Shown: positions 11,832 through 20,556, numbered from the stretch's first letter. The stretch is DNA of 64,000 nucleotides from Streptomyces sp. NBC_00820 (GCF_036347055.1 NZ_CP108882.1:4042501-4106500), one strand, 5' to 3'. Program-made: numbers and translations. Notes: a model not told the origin generated them from the letters alone.

Positions 11832-12467
11832 TCACCGGGAACGGCGCGGAAGGCGGACCCGCCGGGCTCCGGCCGTCAGCGCGGTCGTCACCCGGGACGG
11901 CGGTGTGTCCGGCGCTCCCTGGACCCTGCCGGGCCGTGCGGTCCGCGCGGTCAGGGGGAGTTCGATCTGCACCCCGCCCGACCGGGTCAGGTTCACGGGG
12001 TTGCGGGGGTTCAGGCCGCGCAGGCCGGACGGGATCGCGGGCATGTCCGTGACCGCCTCGAAGGACGGGGCGAGCGGTGCGAGGGCCTCGGCCATGGTGT
12101 GCGCGGCCTCGCGGTTGGTGCCGCCGAGGAAGATCGAGCGGGGCGTCTCCCGTCTCAGGTGCCCGTGCAGGGAGATCGTCAGCGAAACGTGGGCGAGGAA
12201 CTCCCGCAGGCTCTCGCAGTGGGGCACGGACATCCGGTGCGAGGGGATGTGCACCGGGTCGCCGGCGGGCTGCGTGAAGACCAGGCAGGTGGCACCCGTG
12301 CGGGCGGCCACCTCGTGCGCCAGCTCCGCCGTGCCGCCCTCCCTGCTCCCGTGCAGGGCGAGCAGGCCGACGTCCGAGCGGACCGTCAGGGTGGCGAGGA
12401 ACTCCACTCCCTCGATCACGACCCGTTCGGCCCGCTCCTGCGGGTCCGTCCACGCCTCCCGCGCCAT
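11832..12467 (-). CDS. Poly-gamma-glutamate hydrolase family protein
   Basis: A 211-residue protein of the family that includes phage-type poly-gamma-glutamate hydrolases, which are zinc peptidases. The signature histidines appear in LLALHGSREGGTAELA (about residue 36-51) and ISLHGH (about 97-102). The IFLGGTNREAA block follows, and GVQIELP closes the fold. The C-terminal 40 residues are Arg/Pro/Thr-rich and probably disordered. There is no signal peptide. Its substrate may be poly-gamma-glutamate or a gamma-glutamyl peptide. It lies 42 bp before the copper-protein gene on the same strand with no obvious functional link. Confidence 0.75.
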   Translation of the reverse strand: MAREAWTDPQERAERVVIEGVEFLATLTVRSDVGLLALHGSREGGTAELAHEVAARTGATCLVFTQPAGDPVHIPSHRMSVPHCESLREFLAHVSLTISLHGHLRRETPRSIFLGGTNREAAHTMAEALAPLAPSFEAVTDMPAIPSGLRGLNPRNPVNLTRSGGVQIELPLTARTARPGRVQGAPDTPPSRVTTALTAGARRVRLPRRSR

Positions 12468-12508
12468 ACGCTCCGCCTCTCCTCACGTACGGGGCGGCCG
12501 CCGCCCCG

Positions 12509-14635
12509 CTACCGCGTCACCCGCACCGGCCTGGACACCGTCACCTGGTCCACCTCCGACACCCGCACGGTCACCTTCATCGTCCATTCCCCGGGGATCG
12601 GCAGGGCGAAGGAGTCGGCCGCCCAATAGCCGCCCCGGTCGGTGACCTTGGTGTCCAGGGGGCCGATCCGCTGGGCGGGCAGGGTGAAGGTGACGCGGAG
12701 TTCGGGGACGGAGGACAGGCCGCCGTCGGGGCCGTAGACGACCGCCTGGACGGAGTTCACGCCGACCCTGCCGGAGTCCAGGGTGATCTGCACCTCGCCG
12801 TGGCCGCCGGCGGTACCGACGTCGAAGGGGATGGTGGTGACCGAGGCGGTGGGGATGCCCGTCGTCGTCGTGGCCGCCGCCGGTTCCGCCGTCGCCTCGG
12901 TCGCCGCACGGCCGGGCAGGGTGCTGGTCAGGAGCGTCGTCAGGACGAGGACCACGACCCCGACCGCCACCTCCGCCAGCACCGAACGGCGGAGGTACTG
13001 GTAGAAAAACGAGGGCGGGGGCCGGAACGGGTGGGACGGGTCCGTCGAGTCCGCGGGATTCGTGGAGTCAGTTGTGCCCGTCGTACCCGTCGTACCCGTG
13101 GAATCCGTCGTGCCCGTGGAGTCCGTCGTGCCCGTGGAGTCCGCGCTGAGCGGAGCGAGCGGAGGGCCTCCGGCCGGCTGGGGCACACGACTCTCCTCCG
13201 ACTGCGGAACGCGGGCCTCCTCCGGCTGGGGGACCCGACTCTCGGGGGCCGCGGACGGGGCGGCCAGGCGGAGCGTCCAGTTGCGGGAGAGGGACGCCGC
13301 CATGAGCAGCAGGACCACCGCGCTGAGCTTGACCGTCAGGATGCGGCCGTAGGAGGTGCCGGTGAGCGCGGCCCAGGAGCCCAGGCCGCGCCAGGACTGG
13401 TAGACGCCGGTGGCCACGAGCACGGTCACCGAGGCGAGGGCGAGGCGGGAGAAGCGGGCGACGACGCGCACCGGCAGCGCGGCCGGGTCCGTGGCCGCCC
13501 GGCGCAGCGTCGCGAGCAGGGCCGTCAGCCCGCCCAGCCACGCGGCCGTCGCCAGGAGATGGAGGGCCGCGGAAACGACCGCCACCGGGACCTGGAGGCC
13601 CACCGAGGCGTGCTCGGCCGCCGCCCAGGTCAGGGAGAGGACCACTGCGAAGGTCGCGCCGACCGCCAGGGCGTCGCGGCGCGGCACCCTCCGCCGCCAT
13701 CGCCTCGGGAGCAGCACCCGCGCGTTCTTCAGAGCCAGGGCGAAGGCGGCGGCCCCGAGCAGCAGGGCCAGGCGCAGCAGCAGGAGTTCGCCGGGGCGGG
13801 ACGTCACCGTGCGGGACAGGGAGGAGAGGGCGAAGGCCCGTGCCGGGGAGGCGCCCTCCTCGTACGGGCCCCGCAGCAGGAACAGGGCGACCGTCGAGCC
13901 GAGCAGGGTCCAGCCGCCGGCGAGCAGCAGGGGACGCAGATGGGCGCGCGACGGCGGCCGGCAGTAGGCGACGAACGCCGCCGTGCCCAGCAGGAGGGCC
14001 ACGGAGAGGTAGGCGAGATAGCGCCCGATGTCGTACAGGCGGCCGGCCGCGCCGTCCCCCGTCCCGTCGGGGACGACGCTCGTCGTGCTCGCCGTGCGCT
14101 CGCCGACCGAGAAGGTGAGCGCGCCGGACACCGGGTGGCTGTCCGCCGACACCACGCGCCAGGCCACCGTGTAGGTGCCGTGGCGCAGGCCGGCGGGGAG
14201 GGGGACGCGGACCGTGTCGGAGTGGCCGGGGACGTGGGCCGCCTCGCCGGTGCGGACGCGGTGGTTCGTGGGGTCGTAGACGCGCAGGGAGTCGGTGAGC
14301 AGGCCCACCGACTCGGTGAAGGCGAGCGTCACCTGCCGGGGGGCCTTTTTCACCAGGCTGCCGTCGCCCGGGCCGGTGCCGCGCAGGGCCGCGTGGGCCG
14401 AGGCGGGGGCGGCGGTGCCGAGCAGGAGGAGGCACAGGGCCGCACCCAGCAGGAGCAGCCCGCGCAGCCGCCGGGGGTGGCGGGGGTGGCGGGGGTGGCG
14501 GGGGTGGCGGGGGTGGCTGCGTGGGCACCCGGCCCGCCCGCCACTGTCCGCGGCGTCCAGGACCTCCCCTGGCTTCCCCTCCTGGCCCTCCTGCCCCTTG
14601 CGCCCGTCCCTCGCTTCGTGTGCCTCGGCCCGCAC
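12509..14635 (-). CDS. CopC-CopD fusion copper-handling membrane protein
   Basis: A 708-residue protein. After a long basic tail with an HPR repeat and a signal-like helix (LLLLGAALCLLLLG), cleavage at ASA-HAAL would expose an N-terminal His. With the DSHPVSG motif near residue 165 this makes the Cu(II) site of CopC. A CopD-type domain with about eight membrane helices follows (about 200-450), resembling YcnJ of Bacillus. The segment 480-560 is low-complexity (RVPQ and TGTTDS repeats). A further hydrophobic helix and a beta-rich extracellular domain of YtkA-like appearance end the protein. GTG at 14635 is taken as start; later starts are possible because of the odd tail. Confidence 0.85.
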   Translation of the reverse strand: MRAEAHEARDGRKGQEGQEGKPGEVLDAADSGGRAGCPRSHPRHPRHPRHPRHPRRLRGLLLLGAALCLLLLGTAAPASAHAALRGTGPGDGSLVKKAPRQVTLAFTESVGLLTDSLRVYDPTNHRVRTGEAAHVPGHSDTVRVPLPAGLRHGTYTVAWRVVSADSHPVSGALTFSVGERTASTTSVVPDGTGDGAAGRLYDIGRYLAYLSVALLLGTAAFVAYCRPPSRAHLRPLLLAGGWTLLGSTVALFLLRGPYEEGASPARAFALSSLSRTVTSRPGELLLLRLALLLGAAAFALALKNARVLLPRRWRRRVPRRDALAVGATFAVVLSLTWAAAEHASVGLQVPVAVVSAALHLLATAAWLGGLTALLATLRRAATDPAALPVRVVARFSRLALASVTVLVATGVYQSWRGLGSWAALTGTSYGRILTVKLSAVVLLLMAASLSRNWTLRLAAPSAAPESRVPQPEEARVPQSEESRVPQPAGGPPLAPLSADSTGTTDSTGTTDSTGTTGTTGTTDSTNPADSTDPSHPFRPPPSFFYQYLRRSVLAEVAVGVVVLVLTTLLTSTLPGRAATEATAEPAAATTTTGIPTASVTTIPFDVGTAGGHGEVQITLDSGRVGVNSVQAVVYGPDGGLSSVPELRVTFTLPAQRIGPLDTKVTDRGGYWAADSFALPIPGEWTMKVTVRVSEVDQVTVSRPVRVTR
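13072..13142 (-). repeat. 18-nt tandem repeats coding TGTTDS units
   Basis: GTCGTGCCCGTGGAGTCC-like units follow one another in the copper-protein gene. They start with a GTCGTACCCGTCGTACCCG block that also occurs near 8885-8905. Confidence 0.75.
14472..14517 (-). repeat. 9-nt tandem repeat coding HPR units
   Basis: CGGGGGTGG is repeated five times without change, coding a (HPR)n stretch just before the signal helix of the CopC-CopD protein. It is a likely slippage site. Confidence 0.8.
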
Positions 14636-14701
14636 GTCACCCGCCTTCCGTCCCAGGACCTGCGTCTCCCCTGATACGTACGGACGGACCGGCCACCGTG
14701 C

Positions 14702-15325
14702 TCAAACCGTGCCGGTGTCCTCCGGGAAGGCCTTCTCCCGGGTGAGGAAGGCCAGTCGGGCGCGCTTCTCCGGGAGGAAGACGTCCGGCAGGTCGATCTC
14801 GGGCAGGACGACCTCGGGACCGGAGGCGAAGCCCTGGCGGGCGAAGCGGGCGATCGCCTTGGTGTTGCGCACGTCCGGGTCGACCACGATCCGGTGGCGG
14901 TCCAGGACCAGCAGGACGTACGACGTCATCGCGGCCAGCAGCACGGAGGTCCAGCCGGGACGGTGGCCGGCCGGTCCGGCGGGGGCGAGCAGGAGGTGGA
15001 CGCCGATGTCGCCGGGGCGGACGTCGTAGCACTCGCCGACCCGGTCGGCGTCGGGCTCGTAGGTCTGGAGCAGCGCGACCGGTTCGCCGTCCTTGAGGAC
15101 CAGGTGGGCGTGGTGGGTGTCGAGGGTGGCCATGTGGGCGTAGATCTCGGCGACTTGGGCTGGGGTGAGGCCGTTCATGCCCCAGAAGGCGGCGCGTTCC
15201 TCGCTCACCCAGGTGTGGATCACCGCCGCGTCGGCCTCCGGGTCGAGGGGCCGGATGCGGACGGTGCCGTAGCCGTCGACGTGCTGTTCGTGAACGGGAG
15301 TCGGGGTGACGTACCGGTCAGACAT
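14702..15325 (-). CDS. IucB-like siderophore N-acyltransferase (GNAT)
   Basis: A 207-residue GNAT-fold protein of the type that acylates N-hydroxylated amines in siderophore synthesis. Typical motifs are HTWVSEERAAFWGM near residue 35, EPDADRVGECYDVRPGDIG in the centre, and the RIVVDPDVRNTKAIARF block near 165. The start ATG at 15325 lies inside the end of the acylase gene (8-bp overlap), so the two genes form one operon under the iron box at 17517. The name desH has, as far as I recall, been used for a similar gene beside desferrioxamine clusters. No hydroxylase or synthetase gene is within the window. Confidence 0.8.
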   Translation of the reverse strand: MSDRYVTPTPVHEQHVDGYGTVRIRPLDPEADAAVIHTWVSEERAAFWGMNGLTPAQVAEIYAHMATLDTHHAHLVLKDGEPVALLQTYEPDADRVGECYDVRPGDIGVHLLLAPAGPAGHRPGWTSVLLAAMTSYVLLVLDRHRIVVDPDVRNTKAIARFARQGFASGPEVVLPEIDLPDVFLPEKRARLAFLTREKAFPEDTGTV

Positions 15326-17507
15326 CGATCTCCTCAGTCCTCTCTGCCTGTTCTGCCTGCTCTGACATCTCTGCCACCTGTGCCACCTCTGCTGCCGCCG
15401 TATCCGCCGTATCCGCGCGTTCCAGCGTGAGCCGGGTCCAGTCGGTGACCACGGCGGCCAGCTCTCCCCCGAGCCACAAGGGGAGTTGGTCGTGGTGGTG
15501 GGGTTCGCCGGGGACACCGTCCGCGCCGAAGGGGACCACCCAGCGGCTGTCCTCGCGGCGGGCCAGGTCCCAGACGTAGCGGGCGGCCGGGCCGCGGGCC
15601 GCCCGGTCGGTGAGGCCGGGGACGGCGGAGGTGCACAGCACGCAGTCGTGGTCGCCTGCCAGGCCCGGTCCGTCGTACGGCTCCTGCGGCAGCGCACGCC
15701 AGGGAGCGAGGCGGTGGATGTCTGACCAGGCGCCGGCCGGGGGTGCGGCGGCGACCTCCTCCAGGGCCGTCCGGACCGCCTCGGCGCGGTCGATGCCGTA
15801 CAACTCCTCGGCGGACAGCAGGTGTTCCAGGGCGAACCCGATGCGCGGGGTGAGAGCGAGCCAGGGGAGCAGGACCTCGGGGTAGGCGGGGGGTTCGGTG
15901 AGGGGCTCGAAGGCCGGGTGCGCGGCCAGGTGCCGTACGACCGCGGTGCGCACCGCCGCGTAGGCCGCCGCGTCGGTGCTGTCGGCGTCCATGCGGCGGT
16001 TCCAGGCCAGGAGGCGGTCGCGGAGGCGGGCCGCCTCGGGGGTGAGGCCGTCGAGAGCGGCGACGTGGTCCAGGAGGGGGGCGGCGGAGGCCAGATGGGT
16101 GTCGGTGTGGATCGCGGACATGCCGTCGGCGGACCAGGTGCGGCGCTCTTCGAGGAGGGCGCGGATGCGGTCGGCGCGGTGGGGCGGCGCGAACTCCACG
16201 CCCAGGGGCGTGGCGAGGCCGCGCTGGTTCGCCATCACCGCCACGCCGTCGTCCGGTTGGGCGTACGCGGGCTCGTGCCAGCCCTGCCAGGCGTGGCCGG
16301 GTTCCCAGGCGGGGACCAGGCGGACCCGGTTGGCCCGGGCGCGCAGGGGGACGCGGCCCGCGACGCGGTGCAGGAGTCCGCCTTCGGTGTCGGCGGCCTG
16401 GACGACGTTGACCGGTTCGGCCCAGACGTCGAAGGCCCTGTCGATGTCCGCGACCGTGCGGGAGCGGAGGAGGGGGAGGAGGGCGCTGAAGCCGAGGTCG
16501 TCCGTCACCCGGGGCGGGTAGCGCAGGGACAGGGCGGCGGGGGGCCGCGCGCCCGTGTCCGGCATCGCCTCCAGCCCCTCGGGGCCTCCGGCGATCACCG
16601 GCCCGCGGTCGGTCTCCACCACCTCGATCTCGGCCGGCGCCTCCCCCGCCACCTCCACGGTCTCCGTGTGCCGGTGGACGGCGTGCCACTGTCCGTCGGG
16701 CCCCAGGGCCTCGATGCCCGCGCCGGTGCGCCGCAGGCGTTCGCGGTAGAGGTCCTGGTAGTCGGCCATGGCGTTGGTGATGGACCAGGCGGCGGTGCCG
16801 GTGTGGCCGAAGTGGGGGATGCCGGGGACGCCGGGGACGGCGAGGCCGATGACGTCGAACTCGGGGCAGGAGAGGCGGATCTGCTGGTAGACGCCGGGGT
16901 CCTCGATGAAGCGGTGCGGGTCGCCGGCGAGCAGGGGCTGCCCGGTGGTGGTGCGGGTGCCGGCGAGGAGCCAGCCGTTGCTGCCGGCGGTGCCGGGGCC
17001 GTCGGTGGCGAAGAGGCCGGCCGCCTCGGGGCCGAGGTGCCGTATCGCCTCCTCGCGCCACAGCTTGGCGGGGAAGCCGGCGAAGAGGATGTGGGTGGTG
17101 AGCCAGATGCCGAGCGGGGTCCAGGGCCGCCAGGGGCCGGGGGTGAGGCCGGTGCGGGCGAACTCGGGTGCGCGGGCGGCCCCTTCGGGCAGGCCGGCGT
17201 TGACGCCGTCGGCGTACGCCCGGACCCATTCGGCGGTCTCCGGGTCGCTTTTCTCCAGTGCGGCGAAGCAGCGCCTGGCGGTGTCGTCGAGGCGGGCGCG
17301 GCGGGCGAAGACGTCCCAGGGCAGCGACTCGGCGCCGAGGAAGGACGCGGAGGTGCCCTGCGCGCGGTGGCGTTCGACCTCGATCTGCCAGGCACGGTCC
17401 ACAGCGGTCACCCGGCCCTGTGCGTGGGCGAGTTCGCGGACGCCGGAGGCACGCAGGTGGGGGATGCCCCAGGCGTCTCGGTAGGTCTCGGTGGTCACCC
17501 TGGACAC
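15318..17507 (-). CDS. Penicillin-acylase family amidohydrolase, iron-regulated
   Basis: A 729-residue Ntn-hydrolase precursor. The AGSNGWLLAG motif near residue 174 supplies the Ser that becomes the N-terminal nucleophile of the beta chain after self-cleavage. GDPHR follows, and VMANQRG near 425 matches the conserved oxyanion Asn region. There is no signal peptide, unlike PvdQ of Pseudomonas, so the enzyme should stay in the cytoplasm. GTG at 17507 gives MSRVTTETYRDAWGIPHL, the classic family start. It is divergent from the siderophore-interacting protein gene, with an iron box between. It may trim or exchange acyl groups on a hydroxamate siderophore or its precursor; the substrate is unproven. 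Confidence 0.8.
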   Translation of the reverse strand: MSRVTTETYRDAWGIPHLRASGVRELAHAQGRVTAVDRAWQIEVERHRAQGTSASFLGAESLPWDVFARRARLDDTARRCFAALEKSDPETAEWVRAYADGVNAGLPEGAARAPEFARTGLTPGPWRPWTPLGIWLTTHILFAGFPAKLWREEAIRHLGPEAAGLFATDGPGTAGSNGWLLAGTRTTTGQPLLAGDPHRFIEDPGVYQQIRLSCPEFDVIGLAVPGVPGIPHFGHTGTAAWSITNAMADYQDLYRERLRRTGAGIEALGPDGQWHAVHRHTETVEVAGEAPAEIEVVETDRGPVIAGGPEGLEAMPDTGARPPAALSLRYPPRVTDDLGFSALLPLLRSRTVADIDRAFDVWAEPVNVVQAADTEGGLLHRVAGRVPLRARANRVRLVPAWEPGHAWQGWHEPAYAQPDDGVAVMANQRGLATPLGVEFAPPHRADRIRALLEERRTWSADGMSAIHTDTHLASAAPLLDHVAALDGLTPEAARLRDRLLAWNRRMDADSTDAAAYAAVRTAVVRHLAAHPAFEPLTEPPAYPEVLLPWLALTPRIGFALEHLLSAEELYGIDRAEAVRTALEEVAAAPPAGAWSDIHRLAPWRALPQEPYDGPGLAGDHDCVLCTSAVPGLTDRAARGPAARYVWDLARREDSRWVVPFGADGVPGEPHHHDQLPLWLGGELAAVVTDWTRLTLERADTADTAAAEVAQVAEMSEQAEQAERTEEIDV

Positions 17508-17516
17508 CCCTTCGCT

Positions 17517-17535
17517 TTAGGTTAGCCTTGCCTAA
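17517..17535. promoter_or_regulatory. DmdR1/IdeR-type iron box in divergent promoter
   Basis: TTAGGTTAGCCTTGCCTAA closely follows the streptomycete iron-box consensus (TTAGGTTAGGCTNNCCTAA). It lies 10 bp from the acylase start and 40 bp from the reductase start, so an iron-loaded DmdR1 dimer could shut both genes. Confidence 0.85.
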
Positions 17536-17574
17536 GTTAGCAACCGGGGAATCGTACGCGAGGGGTGGACCGGG

Positions 17575-18303
17575 ATGGGACAGGTGCGTCGGGGCTGGGA
17601 GGGGGCGGTCCTCAAGCTGATGCGCGCGAAGGACTTCGTGTGCACGGTCACCGAGGCGGAGGACGTCACCCCGCACTACCGGCGGCTGCGGATGAGCGAC
17701 GGCGGGCTGCTGGCCGCGACCGGCGTCCATCCCACGATGTGGGTACGGCTGTGGTTCTCCGACGCCGACGGCCGGCCGCACCAGCGGGCCTACACACTCG
17801 TCGACCCCGACCCCGAAACCGGCACCTTCGGACTGGAGTTCGCCCTGCACGAGGGCCACGCCTCGGACTGGGCCCGCACGGCCCGGCCGGGCGACACCAT
17901 CGAGGCGACCGTCCAGGGCACCGGGTTCCAGCACCCCGAACCGACGCCCTCGCACCTGATCGCCGTAGCCGACACGGCCTCGCTGCCCGCGCTCAACTCC
18001 CTTCTCACCGCCCTGGACACGACACCGGCGACCGTGTGGTTCGAGGGCTCGCTGGAAGGCCTGCACCGCCGCTCCGACCCGGCCCGGCACGAGATCCGCG
18101 AGGTCCCCCGCCGGGACGCGGGCGCCCATCTGGCCGCCCGGGTACGCGCCGAGCTGCCCGGCGTGCTGTCCGCCACCGCGGACCCGTACGTCTGGATCGC
18201 CTGCGACACCGCGACGACCCGCGCCCTGGCGTCGTACGTCCGCAAGGACCTGGGCGTGCCGAGGACGCGGCTGCACGCCCTCGGGTACTGGCGGGCGGAC
18301 TGA
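17575..18303 (+). CDS. Siderophore-interacting protein (ferric-siderophore reductase)
   Basis: A 242-residue flavin reductase of the ViuB/SIP family, which releases iron from ferric siderophores in the cytoplasm. The FAD-binding RAYTLVD motif lies near residue 73, followed by the typical LEFALHEGHASDWA. The NAD(P)H-binding half ends with VWIACDTATTRALASYVRKDLG and the family-typical C-terminus ALGYWRAD. ATG at 17575 follows a purine-rich GGGGTGGACCGGG. The iron box upstream is shared with the divergent acylase operon. It could be called desF if the locus belongs with desferrioxamine, but desABCD is not seen here. Confidence 0.9.
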   Translation: MGQVRRGWEGAVLKLMRAKDFVCTVTEAEDVTPHYRRLRMSDGGLLAATGVHPTMWVRLWFSDADGRPHQRAYTLVDPDPETGTFGLEFALHEGHASDWARTARPGDTIEATVQGTGFQHPEPTPSHLIAVADTASLPALNSLLTALDTTPATVWFEGSLEGLHRRSDPARHEIREVPRRDAGAHLAARVRAELPGVLSATADPYVWIACDTATTRALASYVRKDLGVPRTRLHALGYWRAD

Positions 18304-18327
18304 GCCCGCGCGCGGGATCATCGACCC

Positions 18328-18921
18328 ATGGACGTCACTCTGCACCTCGCCCAGGACCCCGAAGCCGACGCGCTGCTGGGGCGCAGTCCGCTCGCCGCGC
18401 TCACCGGGATGCTGCTGGACCAGCAGATCCCGATGGAGTGGGCGTTCAAGGGTCCGGAGACCATCGCCCGGCGGATGGGCGGCGACGACCTGGACGCCCA
18501 CGACATCGCCGCCCGCGACCCGGAGGCCTTCGCCGCGCTGCTCTCCGAGAAGCCGGCCGTGCACCGCTACCCGGGATCGATGGCCAAGCGAGTCCAGCAG
18601 CTGTGCCAGTACCTGGTCGAGCACTACGACGGGGACGCCGAGGCGGTGTGGCGGGGCGTCACCGACGGGCCCGAACTGCTCAGGCGACTGCAGGAGCTGC
18701 CCGGGTTCGGCAAGCAGAAGGCGCAGATCTTCCTCGCGCTGCTCGGCAAGCAGCTGGGGGTGCGGCCCAAGGGCTGGCGGGAGGCCGCCGGGGCGTACGG
18801 GGAGGCCGGGTCCCACCGGTCCGTCGCCGACATCACCGGCCCCGAGTCGCTGGTCAAGGTGCGGGCGCACAAGCAGGAGATGAAGGCGGCGGCCAAGGCG
18901 GCGAAGGCCGCCGGGAAGTAA
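18328..18921 (+). CDS. HhH-GPD-type base-excision DNA glycosylase
   Basis: A 197-residue protein of the helix-hairpin-helix-GPD superfamily. The hairpin reads LQELPGFGKQKAQIFLAL near residue 130. An upstream helix, PLAALTGMLLDQQIPMEWAF, matches the N-terminal part of these glycosylases. The Ala/Lys-rich C-terminus KAAAKAAKAAGK may help DNA binding. There are no iron-sulfur Cys residues, which speaks against the EndoIII branch. It starts 25 bp after the siderophore-interacting gene, so co-transcription is possible, but the function looks unrelated. Confidence 0.8.
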   Translation: MDVTLHLAQDPEADALLGRSPLAALTGMLLDQQIPMEWAFKGPETIARRMGGDDLDAHDIAARDPEAFAALLSEKPAVHRYPGSMAKRVQQLCQYLVEHYDGDAEAVWRGVTDGPELLRRLQELPGFGKQKAQIFLALLGKQLGVRPKGWREAAGAYGEAGSHRSVADITGPESLVKVRAHKQEMKAAAKAAKAAGK

Positions 18922-18965
18922 CCGCCTCCGACCGGCCGGGGCCCGCCGGGAAGTAGCCGCCTCCG
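18909..18965 (+). repeat. Direct repeat of a gene end
   Basis: The 22-bp sequence at the end of the glycosylase gene (18909-18930) recurs at 18944-18965 with one change, giving a 35-bp period. It looks like a recent tandem duplication of the gene's last codons. The rest of 18966-19068 is G/C-rich with no gene. Confidence 0.7.
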
Positions 18966-19068
18966 GCCGTCCAGGGACCCGTCAAGGCGGCCGGCCTCGG
19001 TCGGCCCGTCTCAGTCGGCCGGCCCCTCCCGGGTGGCGGGGGCGCCCCGGGCGGTCCAAGCATGGAGC

Positions 19069-19743
19069 ATGACCGAGGCACCCAGCGGCGGACCCTCCTG
19101 GGACCGCGAGTCCGACGACCGCAGCGTCCACTCACCCCACGCCCCTCACGGGGTCCACGAACACGAACCCGAACCGCCCTTCGAGGGCCCCCTGCACGCC
19201 CTGTCCCGAGCCGCCTGGCAGGTCGTCCTGCTCACCGGCATCGCCTCGCTGATCCTGGGCGTGCTGGTGCTGGTGTGGCCAGGCCCCTCCCTGCTCGTCG
19301 CCGGCATCCTGTTCGGCGTCTACCTCGTGGTCAGCGGCGTCTTCCAGCTGATCTCCGCGTTCGGCACGCACAAGAAGACCTCGCTGCGCGTGCTGGCCTT
19401 CGTCAGCGGCGGCCTGTCCATCCTGCTGGGCCTGCTCTGCTTCCGCGGGCCCATGCAGTCGATCCTGCTGCTCGCGCTGTGGATCGGCATCGGCTGGCTG
19501 ATCCGCGGGATCACCCAGACCATGGCCGCCGTCTCCGACTCCTCGATGCCCGGCCGGGGCTGGCAGATCTTCCTCGGGGTCGTCACCTTCATCGCCGGCA
19601 TCGTGCTGATCGACTCGCCCTTCGAGTCGGTGGCCGTACTGACCCTGGTCACCGGCTGGTGGCTGATCGCCGTCGGCATCGTCGAGATCGTCACCTCGCT
19701 CCAGATCCGCAGCCGGGCGCGGAAGATCCCGCAGACGGTATGA
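19069..19743 (+). CDS. HdeD-like DUF308 membrane protein
   Basis: A 224-residue integral membrane protein with six predicted helices, in pairs such as VVLLTGIASLILGVLVLVWP and LLVAGILFGVYLVVSGVFQL. The repeated pairs and the GIVEIVTSLQIR ending are typical of HdeD/DUF308 proteins, linked to acid resistance in Escherichia coli. An acidic and His-rich cytoplasmic tail (1-50) contains HAPHGVHEHEPEPP. ATG at 19069 is preferred over one 36 nt earlier because the product then begins MTEAPSGG, as in streptomycete relatives. No operon partner is seen. Confidence 0.75.
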   Translation: MTEAPSGGPSWDRESDDRSVHSPHAPHGVHEHEPEPPFEGPLHALSRAAWQVVLLTGIASLILGVLVLVWPGPSLLVAGILFGVYLVVSGVFQLISAFGTHKKTSLRVLAFVSGGLSILLGLLCFRGPMQSILLLALWIGIGWLIRGITQTMAAVSDSSMPGRGWQIFLGVVTFIAGIVLIDSPFESVAVLTLVTGWWLIAVGIVEIVTSLQIRSRARKIPQTV

Positions 19744-19828
19744 CCGGCGTCAACCGCGAGGCCTCCGAGGTACGCCGAGCGAGCGGATCTGACCGCCGCA
19801 CGATGAACACCGTGCCTCGCACGGGGAG

Positions 19829-20170
19829 ATGACCAGGGTGAGCACCGCACGAACCCGCCCGCCGCGCCACCGCGCGTGGCTACGGCTGCTCGTGCTGCTG
19901 CTCGCCCTGCTCGTTCCCGGCGCCCACGCGCAGGCCCAGGCCGCGCCGGCGCTGACCGCGTCCGCCGAGCCCGCCGAGCACGACGCCCTCGACACGCTCG
20001 TACGACCGCCCGCCCGCGCCCTCCACCAGGCCGACGCACCCGAACGCGCCACGCCCCTGCCCGGCCAGGCGCCCGCCGGAACCGCGGCGCACCCGCGCCC
20101 CCGGGCGTTCGGGGCGCCCGGGGCGCCGTTCGCCCTCCCCCTGCTGCGCACGGTGGTCCTGCGCTGCTGA
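19829..20170 (+). CDS. Small exported Ala/Pro-rich protein
   Basis: A 113-residue product with a basic start and one hydrophobic segment (WLRLLVLLLALLVPGAHAQAQA) that looks like a signal peptide. The rest is Ala/Pro/Arg-rich without a domain. A GTG at 19838 is an alternative start. Frame quality is fair but nothing functional is recognisable, so translation is likely rather than certain. Confidence 0.45.
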   Translation: MTRVSTARTRPPRHRAWLRLLVLLLALLVPGAHAQAQAAPALTASAEPAEHDALDTLVRPPARALHQADAPERATPLPGQAPAGTAAHPRPRAFGAPGAPFALPLLRTVVLRC

Positions 20171-20231
20171 CACGCGCCTCGCTCCCGCAAGGCCCTGTCA
20201 GTCAGACGCGAGGAACACGAGGAACACAGCC

Positions 20232-20354
20232 ATGCCCACCGACCCCTACGCGGTCCTGCGCGCCCTGCTGCGCGCGGAGGCCAGGCGCAACACACCCTCC
20301 CGACCGGCCGGCGAGTCGCCGCAGGCGCGGCAGCCGAAGAAGACCGCCCACTGA
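20232..20354 (+). CDS. Very small conserved-looking protein, 40 aa
   Basis: ATG at 20232 is preceded by GAGGAACACGAGGAACACAGC, which holds good ribosome-binding sequences. The product begins MPTDPYAVLRALLRAEARR and ends with a basic tail. The N-terminal helix would be amphipathic. I believe short proteins with this opening occur in other streptomycetes, but that needs a search. The function is unknown. Confidence 0.5.
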   Translation: MPTDPYAVLRALLRAEARRNTPSRPAGESPQARQPKKTAH

Positions 20355-20556
20355 CGTGCCGGCGGAGGCGGCCCTCGCCTCCGCCGGACCGCGATCCACA
20401 GCCTGTGGACAACGTGACGCCACGGCGGCGCGGACAGCGTGAACAACGCGGACGGCCACCGAAAGACCCTCGCACCCTCCGGACTTCGTCAAGCTGCGCG
20501 GACACCTCACCCGGCTTAGCGTCATCCCAGGGGGCAGATCCGAGAGGTGACTCGCC

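Noticed and set aside
15334..18870. A 1,178-codon open frame on the minus strand
   Set aside because: It runs antisense to the siderophore-interacting and glycosylase genes and out of frame with the acylase. Its product is Arg/Pro/Gly-rich, the usual mirror of G/C-rich codon use.
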